Shown piece after piece: positions 35,693 through 45,600 of a stretch of 64,000 nucleotides of DNA. The position numbers and the translations under genes were made by a program. The number at the start of each line of letters is the position of its first letter. Position 1 is the stretch's first letter. Below the pieces are notes generated by a model. That model was given only the letters and a program-made list of their open reading frames with translations, searched no databases and was not told the DNA's origin. The DNA is from Paenibacillus castaneae (lineage in GTDB: Bacteria; Bacillota; Bacilli; Paenibacillales; Paenibacillaceae), in assembly GCF_002884445.1 (NCBI RefSeq), contig NZ_KZ614144.1, positions 3,023,551-3,087,550 of the forward strand, read 5' to 3'.

Positions 35693-36994
35693 CTAATATG
35701 TTGCTTTGGGAGAGAAACTACCAATGCCCTTTAATACATAATCAAAGAAATTAACAATAATTTGATTTTCGGTTTCAATACAGTAATATTTATCAATATC
35801 TGCTTTTCCACCTTGCAGCATATTTGCAAGAACAGGAGAAAAAAGCGGTAAATCCGTTAGGCTTAAATGTTTTGCACCTTGAAAATGAACGTTATAAACC
35901 TCGGAGAAAATTTTATCAGCCGCTTTGTTTGCCGCATAAGTGGAGCTGTTATCAAGCTGTACCCAAACATCGTCAGAATAGATATTAAGAATGGGGGTCG
36001 TATAGGTGCTTCCATTTGCAACTAAATCATTAGTCTCCTTATCATAATGAATCTCACTAAACATCGGGGCATCAATATTGACAACTGCACGTACATCATC
36101 ACGCTCTCTGCCAAGCCAAATACTAGCTGCGCCACCCATGGAATGCCCGAACACACCTATTTTATTTGTATTGATATGTTGATAAATGGGGTTATTGTCA
36201 CTTTTGGATTTCTCAAGTATCGTATCAATGACAAAATTCATATCGTCTGTTCGCAGCTTCATCCATTTTTGAATGAGTCCATAGGCTTCTTCTATCGTGT
36301 AAATGCCATCTTTATTAACATTGCTTACTTCCTCATAATATTGTGCATTAATCATAGCAGTCGTCCCATCATCTGAAGCCGTATAAAAGGAATGATAGGG
36401 ATGATCGATTGACACTACGATATAACCATGGCTTGCAAGTTCAGTATAGGTGGAGGCATTGCTTGACTTTATTCCGTATGCCCCGTGCGAGAATACCAAA
36501 AGTGGGTAAGTGCCCTCTGCATGTTGGGGGTACCAAAATTCCACATTAACAAATCTGTTTTTCCCCGTGTCAGTAAATTCCTCAATGCGATTTTTGTCAA
36601 CGTAGGTGTAAGCAGCGGTTGCGACTTCATATTGTCCCGTCACTTTTTGCAATTTATACTGAGGAAAAACAAGTGCAGGTGCAAGTGCAATTGCCAATCC
36701 AACTAACATAAAAATTGTGTTTCTGACGATACGAGAGGTTTTGTATTCCTTAGTATTTCTGTTGCGGATAAGCGAAACCGTTCCGAATACTGCCAGTATG
36801 AATAGCAGTATTGCAAGTAAGATCCAGCGGAAACTCCAAATAATAACCGAAAATAAGATGAGAATTGTAAATGCAATAAATACAGCAATTCTAGCCCAGT
36901 TCCTTGCTCTTTGATGGTTTTGCTTTTTTACAATGCTATATAACGCAAAAGCAATCTCCATAATCAAAGCAATAATAAATAACAACGTTCCCAT
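35693..36994 (-). CDS. Membrane-anchored alpha/beta hydrolase (dienelactone hydrolase/PAF-acetylhydrolase-like)
   Basis: A 433-aa protein. Residues 1-110 hold four hydrophobic helices (3-20, 34-53, 57-76, 91-110). The hydrolase domain starts near 145 (VEFWYPQ), with FSHGAYG for the oxyanion hole, IDHPYHSF, and the nucleophile Ser285 in GHSMGGAA. The late His lies in HFQGAKHLSLTD. Position of the catalytic domain relative to the membrane is not certain; with four helices the N- and C-terminal ends are on the same side. The family cleaves esters of small lipids or drugs. AAGGAAGG precedes the ATG on this strand. Confidence 0.8.
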   Translation of the reverse strand: MGTLLFIIALIMEIAFALYSIVKKQNHQRARNWARIAVFIAFTILILFSVIIWSFRWILLAILLFILAVFGTVSLIRNRNTKEYKTSRIVRNTIFMLVGLAIALAPALVFPQYKLQKVTGQYEVATAAYTYVDKNRIEEFTDTGKNRFVNVEFWYPQHAEGTYPLLVFSHGAYGIKSSNASTYTELASHGYIVVSIDHPYHSFYTASDDGTTAMINAQYYEEVSNVNKDGIYTIEEAYGLIQKWMKLRTDDMNFVIDTILEKSKSDNNPIYQHINTNKIGVFGHSMGGAASIWLGRERDDVRAVVNIDAPMFSEIHYDKETNDLVANGSTYTTPILNIYSDDVWVQLDNSSTYAANKAADKIFSEVYNVHFQGAKHLSLTDLPLFSPVLANMLQGGKADIDKYYCIETENQIIVNFFDYVLKGIGSFSPKATY

Positions 36995-37101
36995 AGTTGT
37001 TACTTCCTTCCTTTATTTATTCATTTTTTATGGCTTCATCATAAAAAACTGCTGAAAGGAAGTAAATAGAAAAACAATAAGCTGTATCTACAGGCAAATA
37101 A

Positions 37102-37140
37102 GTTGCAAAAAAGAACGGTAAGCTAAAAAGCTTACCGCAT
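37102..37140 (-). terminator. Intrinsic terminator of the LytTR/DUF3021 unit
   Basis: CGGTAAGCT (37116-37124) and AGCTTACCG (37129-37137) form a 9-bp stem; on the minus strand it is followed by a T-rich tail. Confidence 0.85.
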
Positions 37141-37185
37141 AATTGGTTGCAGATAACAGCTGCTTTATTAATTTGTTGATGAAAC

Positions 37186-37617
37186 TCAAATGCTTTCTTT
37201 TTTTAACTTCTTTAGTTTTTCGTTAATCCTTTGTGCTTCTTTTTTATCATTTTGCCATGACAACAGACGAACGACGGCATAGACTACAGCTATTTCCAAT
37301 GCTAAAATGAGCAACGTTGATACACTATTCACAATACCACTTACAATACTAAGGGAAATCAATATTATTTCTAAAGCCAAAAAATGAATAGCAATTCTTA
37401 CACGCATTTTCTTCTCACTTATATCATTAGGAGAATACAAAATAAATCCCGTTAATGCACCTAAAAGTGAAAATGACATAATGATATAAATTGATTTCAC
37501 ATCAAAGACCATTTCGGGATAAAAAAACTGTCTCAAAACAGTAATAATAATGATTATGGATGCGAAGATGATCAAGGCATTATTTATTGTCTTTTTTACA
37601 AATTCAGATAGCTTCAT
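37186..37617 (-). CDS. DUF3021 membrane protein
   Basis: A 143-aa protein with four membrane helices (about 13-29, 43-63, 76-93, 96-115) and a charged cytosolic tail (KKEAQRINEKLKKLKK). It follows the LytTR regulator by 14 nt. DUF3021/LytTR pairs are common in Bacillota; the membrane protein is thought to control or sense for the regulator, which is inference here. Confidence 0.85.
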   Translation of the reverse strand: MKLSEFVKKTINNALIIFASIIIIITVLRQFFYPEMVFDVKSIYIIMSFSLLGALTGFILYSPNDISEKKMRVRIAIHFLALEIILISLSIVSGIVNSVSTLLILALEIAVVYAVVRLLSWQNDKKEAQRINEKLKKLKKESI

Positions 37618-37631
37618 ATTCGTTCCTCCTC

Positions 37632-38069
37632 TTACAATCCGAGCATATTTTTAAGCACAGGCACATACTGTCTGGATACTACTACACGCTCCCCATTATC
37701 CAGCAACGATTCAAATCTGCCGCTTATTGACGGATTAATAACAGAGATCTTAGCTATGTTCAAAATCGTTGATTTGGATGCACGAAAGCAGTTCCTTTCC
37801 TTGCATAATTCCTCTAACTCATACAGCTTTTGCTTTATCTCAAAGACGTTGTCCTTGCTGTACATAAAAACCTTTCCGTCAACTGCTTCGAAATAGTAGA
37901 TATCACTAAGTTTTATACGGTTAATAATATCATTATGATATCCGATCAGAATGAGGTTTTCTGTTTCCAGCTTATTTACTATTTCGTATATTTCGTCATC
38001 TACCTCATGACATCTGATGAGGATTTCCTCTTCCTTTTCTTTGCTTATTTCTTCTATTGAAACCTTCAT
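37632..38069 (-). CDS. LytTR-domain transcriptional regulator
   Basis: A 145-aa protein: a short N-terminal alpha/beta part, then the LytTR DNA-binding domain from about residue 40 (NLILIGYHNDIINRIKLSDIYYFEAVDGKVFMYS; CFRASKSTILNIAKISVINPSISGRF; VVSRQYVPVLKNML). It has no receiver domain. ATG 38069 is the usual family start, just after GGTGAGG; ATG 38105 would add 12 residues with no ribosome site. It forms an operon with the DUF3021 gene. Binding sites are not identified. Confidence 0.88.
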   Translation of the reverse strand: MKVSIEEISKEKEEEILIRCHEVDDEIYEIVNKLETENLILIGYHNDIINRIKLSDIYYFEAVDGKVFMYSKDNVFEIKQKLYELEELCKERNCFRASKSTILNIAKISVINPSISGRFESLLDNGERVVVSRQYVPVLKNMLGL

Positions 38070-38354
38070 ATCCTCACCCACTGTTTCAAATAATTGATGC
38101 TTCATTTCGTATTCTAATCAGTAAAGATTATAACAAAACAATTAAAAATATAGTACAACGATATACAATTCGAGTTAATAAAGTAATCTATGACACAAAT
38201 GGTGTTATCATCAACAAGGATTCCTATCATTTGTGTAAAGTTGATTATATATATTCGCTGCCTATATCCCAGACATTTCCTATGCTATGATTTTCACATG
38301 TCAGATGCGCAGCTGATGTTAACAGGATATGAAAATGGAAAAGGGGATAAAAAA

Positions 38355-39059
38355 ATGGGCAAAGACAATTTAATTAAATCGATGCTTTCTGATAAGGTAA
38401 GTATGACACCAAGTGGATTTGTTGCAGATCAATTAAGCCCAACACAATTCGCAGATTGCTATGAATTATTTTTTGACAACATTTTAGAAATCAGTTCATC
38501 AGATATAGCGGGAGTAGATGGCTATGGTCAGTTTAATGATGATTGTAAAACGGAGTATGGGAGCTGCAGGGAATTTCTGATCGATACATTTGCAGAAGAT
38601 AAAGAGGGGTATTGGTTTAACTGGAAGGAAATGTTTCAAACAACGGTTTTGGAGCGTGAATTTTTCGAAAAATACTTCAAGGAAATGGAGGACAGAATCC
38701 ATTATTGTGAAGGAAAACGTGATTTGGTTAATAATAATACGTTTTTCATCCATATGATCACCGATGGAAAAACAATGGTCGGGTTCCCTGACTGGAGCAG
38801 ATCCGGCATTTGCGATTTCCTTTTGGATTTTGCCATTATGGACTTAAATAAACCTTACTTAAACATACCGGAATTGTTGGTTGAGTATTGCAAGAAAAGG
38901 GACATCGTCATACCCAATTTTAAAGAAAGATTCTTATGTATGGCTTATTATAAAGGAATCGATACCTTGCGTTGGCATGCATCGATTGATGACACGGTAT
39001 CCTGCATGTCCATAATGAAATCAATCAGTGAACTGAAAGATCGACTAGACGTCTTATAG
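38355..39059 (+). CDS. Degenerate APH-like protein lacking N-lobe and catalytic loop
   Basis: A 234-aa protein whose C-lobe follows hygromycin-B-type phosphotransferases (DGYGQFNDD, SCREFLIDTF, FPDWSRSGICDFLLDFAIMDL at 145-163, YYKGIDTLRWHAS). The N-lobe with the ATP lysine is missing, and where HGD-x4-N should stand (about 121-129) the text is GKRDLVNNN. The sequence before 38355 does not supply an N-lobe in any frame that I could see. AAAGGGGAT precedes the ATG, so it is still translated in principle. Either a decayed gene or a binding protein without kinase activity. Confidence 0.6.
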   Translation: MGKDNLIKSMLSDKVSMTPSGFVADQLSPTQFADCYELFFDNILEISSSDIAGVDGYGQFNDDCKTEYGSCREFLIDTFAEDKEGYWFNWKEMFQTTVLEREFFEKYFKEMEDRIHYCEGKRDLVNNNTFFIHMITDGKTMVGFPDWSRSGICDFLLDFAIMDLNKPYLNIPELLVEYCKKRDIVIPNFKERFLCMAYYKGIDTLRWHASIDDTVSCMSIMKSISELKDRLDVL

Positions 39060-39070
39060 ATGGTGATGAT

Positions 39071-39766
39071 ATGAAATATGAAAACGCCAACGATGTATTA
39101 CCAGAGGAATTATTGAAAGAAATCCAGAAATACGCGGCAGGAAAACTTCTCTATATTCCTTCAGGGGAGGAAAAAAAGGCTTGGGGCGAAACGTCCGGTT
39201 ACCGAGATCAATTGCAAAGGCGCAACCTAATGATTCGCAATAAGTATGCCCATGGGGTGACGGTTTCGGAACTTGCGGACGAATATCTGTTATCTTTGGA
39301 TTCCATTAAGAAAATTATCTATTCGAAGAAAAATGATAGAAATTTAACCTATTTTCCTGCTTTACAATCAGCTGTACAATATGCGAATGCCGGTATGTTA
39401 GAAGAATGGATTCAATGCTATGTGCTGCTTACTCGAAAAGTTGCTCCCATTTTGAATGATTTCATCAAGGAAGAGCATCTTTATTTCGGAGTCGTTAAGT
39501 TTCCACTGCGTCTCATTCAGCGTGATGGAATAGAGATTGAGGAAAACCATGTAGATGAAGATAATGATGTAGCCGCAACTCCACCGCTTCTGATTCAGTA
39601 TGAAGAAGGCAAATTTTATTGTATCGTACAGAAAGATTTGTTGGCCGCATTAAATCGACGCAAAGTAAATGCTTATCCTACCATAATCGTTTTAAAAGGA
39701 AATGCCGATTATAAAAGATTTATGAAAAACTATGGAAACATATTATTTTTTGTTGATAAAGTATGA
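39071..39766 (+). CDS. CD3324-like protein with C-terminal extension
   Basis: A 231-aa protein. Residues 1-92 match the CD3324 family of small HTH proteins (NANDVLPEELLKEIQKYAAGKLLYIP, RNLMIRNKYAHGVTVSELADEYLLSLDSIKKIIYSKK), a Mor-like helix-turn-helix. Normal members are about 90 aa; here 140 further residues follow, with no recognised domain but ordered appearance (EEHLYFGVVKFPLRLIQRDGIEIEE; PTIIVLKGNADYKRFMKNYG). A DNA-binding protein with an added sensor part is the natural guess. It starts 11 nt after the degenerate APH gene. Confidence 0.7.
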   Translation: MKYENANDVLPEELLKEIQKYAAGKLLYIPSGEEKKAWGETSGYRDQLQRRNLMIRNKYAHGVTVSELADEYLLSLDSIKKIIYSKKNDRNLTYFPALQSAVQYANAGMLEEWIQCYVLLTRKVAPILNDFIKEEHLYFGVVKFPLRLIQRDGIEIEENHVDEDNDVAATPPLLIQYEEGKFYCIVQKDLLAALNRRKVNAYPTIIVLKGNADYKRFMKNYGNILFFVDKV

Positions 39767-39801
39767 TTGTGTGAAATAAAAACGAGGGAGGATGAGCTAG
39801 G

Positions 39802-40338
39802 ATGCTTTACGATTTACAAGGTGAAGCAAATATGTCACCTATTGTGGGAATATTATATTCCGCAGTGAAAGAGAATAGCCAACGACTACAATCAATCACT
39901 GAAGGCATGCTGCAAGAAGAAGTAGATTACAAGGGTCCAGATAACAACTTTAATAGTACCGCTCAGTTAATCAGACATATCACGTATGTTGATCTCAATT
40001 GGGTATATAGAATGAAAGAACAACCACTTCCAGATTCGTTCAAAGAGCAATATGGCCCCATGATAGATGTAAATAATAGGCTTCCGATGGTCAAAGGGTC
40101 GTCTTTGATCACACTTATGTCTAACTATGAAGGTGTATTCACAATGTTGAAAGAAACATGTACACAATTAACAGATGCTGATCTGGATAAATTTGTCGCC
40201 TTTGGACATGGAAACGAAAAGCGAGCAACCATACGCTGGGGCTTATGGCATATGGCAGACCATAGTCGCTATCATCAGGCTCACATTAATCAGCTTAGAA
40301 AGTGGTATTTAAACGAACAGGTAGGGGGGAAGAGGTGA
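39802..40338 (+). CDS. DinB-family protein
   Basis: A 178-aa four-helix bundle of the DinB/YfiT type. Metal ligands fit the pattern: His in IRHITYVD near residue 57 and two histidines in HMADHSRYHQAHI near 154-166. Members act as thiol transferases (bacillithiol or mycothiol) or are uncharacterised. ATG 39802 follows GGGAGG; ATG 39832 with AAGGTGA is a fair alternative and matches usual family starts. Overlap of the next lipoprotein's ribosome site with its end suggests cotranscription. Confidence 0.82.
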   Translation: MLYDLQGEANMSPIVGILYSAVKENSQRLQSITEGMLQEEVDYKGPDNNFNSTAQLIRHITYVDLNWVYRMKEQPLPDSFKEQYGPMIDVNNRLPMVKGSSLITLMSNYEGVFTMLKETCTQLTDADLDKFVAFGHGNEKRATIRWGLWHMADHSRYHQAHINQLRKWYLNEQVGGKR

Positions 40339-40340
40339 TA

Positions 40341-40928
40341 ATGAGATTTTTTTATATTTCTTTGCTTATTATGGTCTTTTTTATTTTATCTGCTTGTAAC
40401 TCATCACAACAAGTAAAGCCGATAAAAGAAGAAAGTATTGATTTCGATATAAAGACTGCCATTGAAATGGTTCAGAAGAAAGAAAAACTCATTATTGATT
40501 TAGCATTAAAAGAAAATGTTTCAATAATGGATTATGAGGAATTAGAGAAATCTTTTACCAATGAGTTTGGAAACTATGCTAAAGATATTTTATCTATTTT
40601 TTTTCTAAATACAATGGAGTCCAAGCCTGAGTCCGATTCGGGTATGTATATTAAACAGGATACATTTTATCCAACTGTTTTCCACGAAGGAATAAATGTA
40701 ACAAATGCGGTCATTGATAAAACTTACTACGAGAATGAATTTTTAAATCAAACTAGATTAAGCATTAAGGAAGAGTATATTGGTGATGACGAGAAGTTAA
40801 AAGATTGGAATAGGGAATATATTTTTACTCCAAACGAAGCTGGAGAATGGGAATTACATGGTTTCTCTGGAGTGCTAAATTTCGTAGGGGTAGAATATAA
40901 AATGAATTATTTAGAGCTAAAGAAGTAA
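40341..40928 (+). CDS. Putative lipoprotein, unknown
   Basis: A 195-aa protein with a lipoprotein signal MRFFYISLLIMVFFILSAC (lipobox LSAC, Cys19). ATG 40341 sits 8 nt after AAGAGG and only 2 nt after the DinB stop. The mature part is acidic and resembles nothing I know; it alternates charged helices with a C-terminal beta section (REYIFTPNEAGEWELHGFSG). A terminator follows. Confidence 0.65.
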   Translation: MRFFYISLLIMVFFILSACNSSQQVKPIKEESIDFDIKTAIEMVQKKEKLIIDLALKENVSIMDYEELEKSFTNEFGNYAKDILSIFFLNTMESKPESDSGMYIKQDTFYPTVFHEGINVTNAVIDKTYYENEFLNQTRLSIKEEYIGDDEKLKDWNREYIFTPNEAGEWELHGFSGVLNFVGVEYKMNYLELKK

Positions 40929-40943
40929 ATAATTGAAACAGCG

Positions 40944-40973
40944 AAGACCACCGCGAGGGGTGGTCTTTTTTTA
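40944..40973 (+). terminator. Intrinsic terminator
   Basis: AAGACCACC and GGTGGTCTT pair perfectly around a 6-nt loop and run into T7. Confidence 0.92.
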
Positions 40974-41113
40974 CTTGAACCGAATGCCCGTGAATGAAAG
41001 GGCATTTTAGCTTGAATATGATATACTGGCAATTTAAAATTAAAAAGTTAAATAATTGCGGTGCATGAATGCAGTTTAATCATATTTACATCGGACAATT
41101 TGGAGGCAATACT

Positions 41114-41590
41114 ATGAATATCAGAATAATTCAAGATGAACATAACAGCACCATAGAAGCTATTATTCGAAATTGTTTGATCGAGTTTGGCGGGAATCGT
41201 GCAGGGTTAGCATGGGAAGACGAAAGTTTAAGTCATCTGTCCGATTATTATTCCCAGGAGGGAAGGGAATATTGGGTTGCGTTTGATGCAGACGGGAAAA
41301 TGCTTGGCGGCTGCGGGATTGCGGAATTTGGTTCCCCTTCGGAAAGGATTTGCGAGCTGCAGAAGATGTATTTGCTGCCGGAGGCGAGAGGAACGGGCAT
41401 TGCGGCGAACCTGCTTGAGACGGCACTCCGGTTTGCAACACAGTTCTATAAAGCTTGCTATCTAGAGACGCTGCAAAATATGCAAGCAGCTAACCGGTTT
41501 TATGAGAAATATGGCTTTGAGAAGCTGAAAGCACCGCTGGCCGGTTCCGACCATTTCGCATGCGATGCATGGTATATCCGTGAGTTGTAA
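41114..41590 (+). CDS. GNAT-family N-acetyltransferase
   Basis: A 158-aa GNAT. The core is YWVAFDADGKMLGGCGIAEF, then CELQKMYLLPEARGTGIAANLLETAL with the CoA loop R-G-T-G-I-A, and YLETLQNMQAANRFYEKYGFEKL. The ATG at 41114 with GGAGG upstream is preferred to ATG 41069. Higher GC inside the gene (about 41250-41420) than in its neighbours hints at separate acquisition. Substrate unknown. Confidence 0.85.
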   Translation: MNIRIIQDEHNSTIEAIIRNCLIEFGGNRAGLAWEDESLSHLSDYYSQEGREYWVAFDADGKMLGGCGIAEFGSPSERICELQKMYLLPEARGTGIAANLLETALRFATQFYKACYLETLQNMQAANRFYEKYGFEKLKAPLAGSDHFACDAWYIREL

Positions 41591-41591
41591 C

Positions 41592-41633
41592 TTGACACGA
41601 CACTTTATGGTGTCCTATAATTATTAGGACACC
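41592..41633 (+). promoter_or_regulatory. Near-consensus sigma-A promoter overlapped by an operator
   Basis: TTGACA (41592-41597) and TATAAT (41616-41621) are both perfect, 18 bp apart. The inverted repeat GGTGTCCTA (41609-41617) and TAGGACACC (41625-41633) covers the -10 box. A repressor bound here would block the promoter; the adjacent ArsR-type gene is the obvious candidate. Confidence 0.8.
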
Positions 41634-41711
41634 GAAAGGTGACCTGTTCGTTTATAATGAAGTTTAATCGGTGACATTAGAGGAAATAATATTGAAAAGG
41701 TGGGGGTGATT

Positions 41712-42038
41712 TTGAACGAAAAAAGCCAAGTGAGGGATGTTTATGACGCTGTTGCCGATCCAACGAGGCGAAAATTAATTCAACTGTTAGCAGAAGTTGA
41801 AGAATTGCCCCTTCATGAGATAACCGTTCATTTTCAAATGGGCCGTACAGCAGTTTCTAAGCATTTGGCTATCCTTAAAGATGCTGGTCTATTAATTGCT
41901 CGAAAGGTTGGTAGAGAAACGAGGTATCGGTTGAATGCCACTCCTTTGAAAGAAATTCAAGACTGGGTATCCTTTTACGAAGGATTCTGGAATGAAAGAA
42001 TGGATAAATTAAAACTTTTATTGGAGGAAAAAAAATGA
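41712..42038 (+). CDS. ArsR-family transcriptional regulator
   Basis: A 108-aa winged-helix protein: VYDAVADPTRRKLIQLLAEVEELPLHEI, recognition helix GRTAVSKHLAILKDAGLL and wing RKVGRETRYRLNATPL. It has no metal-binding cysteines of the ArsR/SmtB type, so it belongs to the subset coupled to AHSA1/SRPBCC proteins. The TTG at 41712 lies 7 nt after AAGGTGGG. The gene overlaps the next by 4 nt, and an inverted repeat covers its promoter, so autorepression is likely. Confidence 0.88.
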   Translation: MNEKSQVRDVYDAVADPTRRKLIQLLAEVEELPLHEITVHFQMGRTAVSKHLAILKDAGLLIARKVGRETRYRLNATPLKEIQDWVSFYEGFWNERMDKLKLLLEEKK

Positions 42039-42451
42039 AACCAGATGTATCATTAGATTATCAATTTACAAGTTCAATCGAGCAGGTATGGAACGCTTTA
42101 ACGGATTCTGATACTCTTGCGAAGTGGATATGGAATAATGATTTCAAACCAGTTGTTGGACATAAATTTCAGTTTCGGACAGAGCCTTCCGAATGGTGGA
42201 ATGGAATTGTAGATTGCGAAGTTCTTGTAGTGGACGAGCCTCATACATTATCTTACACTTGGTTAAGTGCTGGAGAAAGCACTACAATTACATGGACTTT
42301 GAAAGAAGGTTCAGATGGAACGATACATTTGCATCTCGATCAAGCTGGATTTAGTGAAGCAACAAAAGCCCGCCAGGGAGCCATCGAGGGAGCTAAATAT
42401 GCTTGGAACAATATGGGCGAGCAGCTCAGAAAAGTGTTGGCAGAACTGTAA
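42035..42451 (+). CDS. SRPBCC/AHSA1-domain protein
   Basis: A 138-aa protein with the START-like AHSA1 fold: YQFTSSIEQVWNALTDSDTLAKWIW, EVLVVDEPHTLSYTW and the C-terminal helix GAIEGAKYAWNNMGEQLRKVLAEL. It forms an ATGA-overlap pair with the ArsR regulator. These domains bind hydrophobic ligands in a cavity; here it could detoxify or sense the same compound that releases the repressor. Ligand unknown. Confidence 0.85.
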   Translation: MKPDVSLDYQFTSSIEQVWNALTDSDTLAKWIWNNDFKPVVGHKFQFRTEPSEWWNGIVDCEVLVVDEPHTLSYTWLSAGESTTITWTLKEGSDGTIHLHLDQAGFSEATKARQGAIEGAKYAWNNMGEQLRKVLAEL

Positions 42452-42501
42452 AAATAATTTCTTCTACCTCTATGACACCTGCTTATAAAGACCAACCTAA
42501 G

Positions 42502-42535
42502 GACGCTTTTCTGGAACACGGAAAGCGTCATTTTT
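42502..42535 (+). terminator. Intrinsic terminator of the ArsR/AHSA1 pair
   Basis: GACGCTTT and AAAGCGTC form a perfect 8-bp stem followed by ATTTTT. Confidence 0.85.
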
Positions 42536-42604
42536 AATGGAATAAAGGATTGAGTTTAATAACAAGTTTTGTCAAAATTTTTAGAGAATGGAGTGGAGAT
42601 TACG

Positions 42605-45600
42605 ATGAAAATAAATCAATTAATTGCGAACAATATTAATAAATTAGATGAAGTACTACCAGTAGACAAATCGTTAGCAATTGCTGGTTTGTCTGGATCT
42701 GGTAAAACAACTTTTTGCCAGACCATTGGTGAAGAATCCAAGAAGCGTCTCGTTTCTTTATTGCCAAAGGCAGAGTATCAGTATTTATTCCCTAATATTA
42801 TGGAAACCAATTTCAGTGCTATCAAGATGGAAGAAATGCCGCTTGTACTTTTTCTAGGCAGGTCATCTATTTCTTCAAATCCACGATCAACCATTGGCAC
42901 ACATACTGGCGTGTTTACAGAAATTCGTGTTACTCTTGCCGGACAATACAATCTTTCTCCAGAAGTTTTTTCATTTAATAATGAACTAGGCTGGTGTCCA
43001 GATTGTAAAGGCCGCGGAACGACTAAAAATATCGAATGCAAAAAGTGTATGGGGAAACGATTTAACCAGGAAGTTGAACAATATAAACTTGAATTATTTG
43101 ATCAAGCTCAGAGTATTTCCGATATCAACGATTTAAGTGTTGAAACCATTTTTTCGCTAGCTGAAGTTTTAAATATTAGTGAAGGTAAACAAAAAATTCT
43201 AAAAAATATTATCAATATGAATATTGGTTACTTAACATTAAATCGCATTATGGGTACTTTGTCAGGTGGAGAAGTAACACGTCTTTACTTGGCAGAATTC
43301 ATGGCAGCAAGTGAAAATACAGTTATTATCATTGATGAAATCTCCGTGGGCCTTGATCACCAAACATTATTGAAAATTTTGGCAGAGATTAAGCAATTGG
43401 GGTATAAGAATCAAATTTGGCTTATTGACCATTCTGACACGGTGCTTGATACAGCGGACGAGCACTTGTTCTTCGGACCTGGCAGCGGTAAATACGGCGG
43501 AAAAATTGTTGAACAATCGCCACGTCCAAAACCAATCCATGGGGAACGAAATCAAGCAGCACCAACTGAATATTACCAATTTCGTGATCTTTATTGTCGT
43601 AATATTCAAATGGCCGAAATTCAGATTCCTAAAAATAGGCTTGTAACGTTTACTGGCGAGTCTGGCTGTGGTAAATCTACACTGGTCAATGAGTGTATGA
43701 CCAAAGATTTTGTGAAGCGATATCCTAAAGATAAGCTTGTAATGGTGGGGCAAGATCGGAACCAATCGATTACCAGTCGGTCAACTGTTGCAACTTTTCT
43801 TGATATTAAAAGGAAGCTCACCAAATATAGTGAAGATATTGATGACATTTTTCAGCGCTCGATTGAAGATATTATTGATGAGCTGCCAAATGAAGACATC
43901 GCTCATAAACGCTTGAGTTTATTGATCAAACTTGGACTTGGTTATTTGACGTTAGAGAGGAAAACACAGTCCTTATCAACGGGTGAATTTCAATGTGTCC
44001 ATTTAGTTTCTGAGCTGTTTGCGGGCTCAAGAAACCCACATACGCTATTTATTTTTGACGAGCCTTCGAAAGGTTTATCACAAAACATTTTAAATCAATT
44101 CATTGATAGTGTTAGGGTCATTCTAGAGGATGAATCCGTCTCAATCATTATGATTGAACATAATTCGTATATGTTAGAAAGCTCAGATTTTATCGTTGAT
44201 TTTGGTAAAAGACAGCTTGAACCGGTAGAGCATCTTGAAGTTGTCAGTCATGATGAATATTATCGTCATCAAAACAATGCGGATAGCGTTGCTCCATTGC
44301 AAATTTCTTCAACACTTACTCAACAAAATGGAATTAACTACTTAAAAGAGAATCAAATTTCCTACTTTAAAAAATCAGAAAACATCTATAAGGGTGGTAT
44401 CTTAAAAAGCTTATCATCAATGGCCCGTCTGATTTATGGTGAATACGAATCTGAAACCATTGCACCGGTCATCGCTATTGATCTAGAACGACACTTGTAT
44501 AGTCAATATACTTTTCTCTATGAAATTGGTGGCTTGATCAACCATATTGTCGCGGCGCATCCAACCAATAAAGATACGATTAGCTTTGACTTCTATAATC
44601 AAGACAATCATTGTCCATGCTGCTCGGGACGCCGAGTTATTGATAAATTCGATTTTGATATTGTTATTCAGGACAAAACCGTGCCATTCTGGGATGGTTT
44701 ATTGCATCCAGATGCGATGGAGATTTTGAAATTTTATCAATTCCCAAAAATAAAATTCATCTTTGAAGAGATTAAAAATGAGCTCGGTCAGGATATAAGC
44801 AAAAGTTATAATGAGATGACAGAAGCAGAGAAGCATACCTTTTTGTACGGGTATTGGGAAAAATCATTTTATGATAAAGCTACCAAGGCATCAAGGACCT
44901 GGGAAGGCTTTAATCACATCATCGGGATGTATATGGTTGTATCGAAATCGATTATTAAAGAGCATATAAAAGAATCTAAAGTAAAGATTACCTGTCCAAT
45001 CTGTCAAGGAACTGTACTCAAGCATCATAAAAAGCTGAAATTTGGCGATACGGATATTCGTGAGATTATTCAGCAGCCTCTTGATCAAGTCATTAAAACT
45101 GTTGGAAATTTACAGGTTCTAGATAAAATGAAAGCCATTGTTGGCGGCGATATGGTTTTGACAGAGGAAGTTTCTCTATTGCCTAGGGAAACACAGGCTG
45201 CTCTGAAAATGCTTGAACTAGAGCTGGCAAGCTTTGCTCACTATGAAATGGTTTTGCAAAACGTCCTGCCATTCTGGGGCAGTATTAGCAGCAGTTTTGA
45301 ATCCATCAGTATTAATAATCAAATCACCATCTGTGATTTTGACAATATCACCGAAACGAGAGAAACGATCATTGATAAGTATTTCACCAATGGAAAATAC
45401 AAAAAACTAACCTATGTGTATGAAGCGTTTGGTTACAAAAAAATTGTTACCTTAATTAATAAGATTAAAGCAAGTCAACCATGTCCATTCTGTAAAGGGA
45501 AGAAAGTCATTTCCGAGGATGGGCTCCATGATGGTGTATTTAAATTAACGATCCCATGTGTTAGTTGTTATGCGAGTGGTATCAATGATGAAGGGCGTAC

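Noticed and set aside
38190..38354. Upstream extension of the degenerate APH gene
   Set aside because: The text before 38355 is hydrophobic and unlike an APH N-lobe; the ribosome site sits at 38355.
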